Source: Thiohalobacter sp.
Lineage (GTDB): Bacteria; Pseudomonadota; Gammaproteobacteria; DSM-19610
Reading direction: 5' to 3'
DNA: 6,384 bases
Assembly: GCA_027080445.1 (NCBI GenBank)
Contig: JALWRY010000207.1
Coordinates: 1 to 6,384 of the forward strand
Below are positions 5,478 through 6,384 of the stretch, one piece after another; position 1 is the stretch's first letter; each line of letters starts with the position of its first letter. The translations under genes were made by a program, and so were the position numbers. The notes beneath the pieces were generated by a model, which saw nothing but the letters and a program-made list of their open reading frames with translations, was not told the origin of the DNA and did not search any database.

Positions 5478-6384
5478 ATGCATCCCCTTCAGACCCTGAC
5501 CGACTGGACCGGCCAGGTCGCGGGCCTGCTCTGGGGCAATGCACTGACACTGGCCCTGCTGCTGGGCATGGGGCTGTACCTGACGCTGCGCATGGGACTG
5601 ATCCAGTTCCGCGGTTTCCGCCATTCGCTCGCCCTGTTGTCAGGCGCCTATGACCGGCCACACCACGAAGGCCATATTACCCACTTCGAAGCACTGTCCA
5701 CCGCCCTGTCGGCCACCATCGGCACCGGCAACATCGCGGGTGTGGCCACGGCAATTTCCCTGGGTGGCCCGGGCGCCCTGTTCTGGATGTGGGTCACGGC
5801 TTTCTTCGGCATGGCCACCAAGTTCACCGAATGCACCCTGGCGCTGCGTTTCCGCGAGGTGCGCAAAGAAGGCACCATTGCCGGCGGCCCCATGTATACC
5901 CTGCTGCACGGGCTGAACATGAAACGCACCGCCATGCTGTTCGCCAGCTTTGCGCTGATCGCCTCGTTCGGGATCGGCAACATGGTGCAGGCCAACTCGG
6001 TGGTCGACGGGCTGGGCTACCTGTTCCCGGAGATCCGTCACTATGCCTGGCTGGTCGGGCTGGTACTGGCCATCCTGGTCGGCGCCGTGATCCTCGGTGG
6101 TGTCAAACGTATTGCCCGCGTGGCCTCGAAGATTGTCCCTTTCATGGCACTGCTGTACGTAGGCGCGGCCATCCTGGTCCTCATCAACTACCTGCCGCAG
6201 ATACCGGCGGCCTTTGCGACCATCTTCAACCATGCCCTGAATCCCCTGGCGGTGGGTGGCGCGGCCGTGGGTGAAGCCATTCGCTGGGGTGTGGCGCGCG
6301 GACTGTTTTCCAACGAAGCCGGGCTGGGCTCCTCACCCATGGCGCATGCCGCCGCCCGGACCGACCAGCCGGTGCGCGAGGGCC
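5478..6384 (+). CDS. AGCS-family sodium:alanine/glycine symporter (N-terminal 302 codons, cut by window edge)
   Basis: Inner-membrane amino-acid/Na+ symporter of the alanine-or-glycine:cation symporter (AGCS) family, open to the right edge; whole proteins are about 450-540 aa, so roughly the first 60% is here. The family signature GGPGALFWMWVTAFFG (residues 96-111) matches its known pattern throughout. It follows ATIGTGNIAGVA (80-90), a conserved substrate/Na+-site segment, and SNEAGLGSSPMAHAAA (278-293) is also typical. Several hydrophobic helices are visible (about 20-37, 99-112, 155-171, 190-208, 221-237). I chose ATG 5478 because MHPLQTLTDW leads directly into the usual N-terminus. No Shine-Dalgarno precedes it. 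In-frame GTG 5391 (with AGGGTGG 9 nt upstream) and ATG 5358 would add 29 or 40 polar residues that do not look like family sequence. It is transcribed away from the LuxR-type regulator, which could control it. Confidence 0.93.
   Translation, partial: MHPLQTLTDWTGQVAGLLWGNALTLALLLGMGLYLTLRMGLIQFRGFRHSLALLSGAYDRPHHEGHITHFEALSTALSATIGTGNIAGVATAISLGGPGALFWMWVTAFFGMATKFTECTLALRFREVRKEGTIAGGPMYTLLHGLNMKRTAMLFASFALIASFGIGNMVQANSVVDGLGYLFPEIRHYAWLVGLVLAILVGAVILGGVKRIARVASKIVPFMALLYVGAAILVLINYLPQIPAAFATIFNHALNPLAVGGAAVGEAIRWGVARGLFSNEAGLGSSPMAHAAARTDQPVREG

Noticed and set aside
5452..5499. Short leader peptide MTTNPYLTRCIPFRP overlapping the symporter start
   Set aside because: No convincing ribosome site and no run of regulatory codons; probably chance.
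5287..5661. 124-aa open frame on the minus strand across the intergenic gap
   Set aside because: It overlaps both the leader and the start of the symporter gene, is low-complexity (Gly, Arg, Pro, Ser) and shows no domain.
5640..6233. 197-aa open frame on the minus strand within the symporter gene
   Set aside because: It is antisense to a clear AGCS coding region, is rich in Gln, Gly, His and Asp as expected from the GC-rich complement, and resembles no protein family.

Overview
The window looks like the chromosome of a mid-to-high-GC proteobacterium, most likely an environmental gammaproteobacterium. This rests on the coding style, the c-di-GMP enzyme architecture, a CRP/FNR-type operator and the kinds of protein present. 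No marker gene is present, so genus or species cannot be named. I see no mobile element, CRISPR array, tRNA or rRNA.

Layout, left to right. (1) 15-3149, plus strand: a large membrane-anchored sensor with three PAS domains followed by intact GGDEF and EAL domains, for c-di-GMP turnover. Its start overlaps the stop of a possible gene that lies almost wholly off the left edge. (2) 3150-3260: a promoter region holding a near-perfect FNR/ANR/DNR-type box (3162-3175) spaced exactly as in a class II FNR-activated promoter relative to a TATGAT -10 element (3198-3203). (3) 3261-3863 and 3879-4775, plus strand: an apparent two-gene operon of a 200-aa radical SAM protein of the 'TatD-linked' type and a 298-aa TauD/TfdA-like Fe(II)/2-oxoglutarate dioxygenase, 15 nt apart. 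(4) 4772-5290, minus strand: a 172-aa LuxR-type regulator, convergent with the dioxygenase gene so that both stop codons share one CTAG. Its N-terminal half carries five cysteines at exact four-residue spacing. (5) 5291-5477: a divergent intergenic region. (6) From 5478 to beyond the right edge, plus strand: the first 302 codons of an AGCS-family sodium:alanine/glycine symporter.

How the parts may work together. The most notable unit is the middle one: an O2-sensitive type of enzyme (radical SAM) and an O2-consuming type (2OG dioxygenase) apparently co-transcribed from a promoter that looks activated by low oxygen or nitric oxide, with a cysteine-rich, possibly redox- or metal-sensing regulator next door. 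The substrates of both enzymes are unknown, and a functional link to the regulator is inferred from position only. The sensor gene upstream and the symporter downstream are probably independent units.
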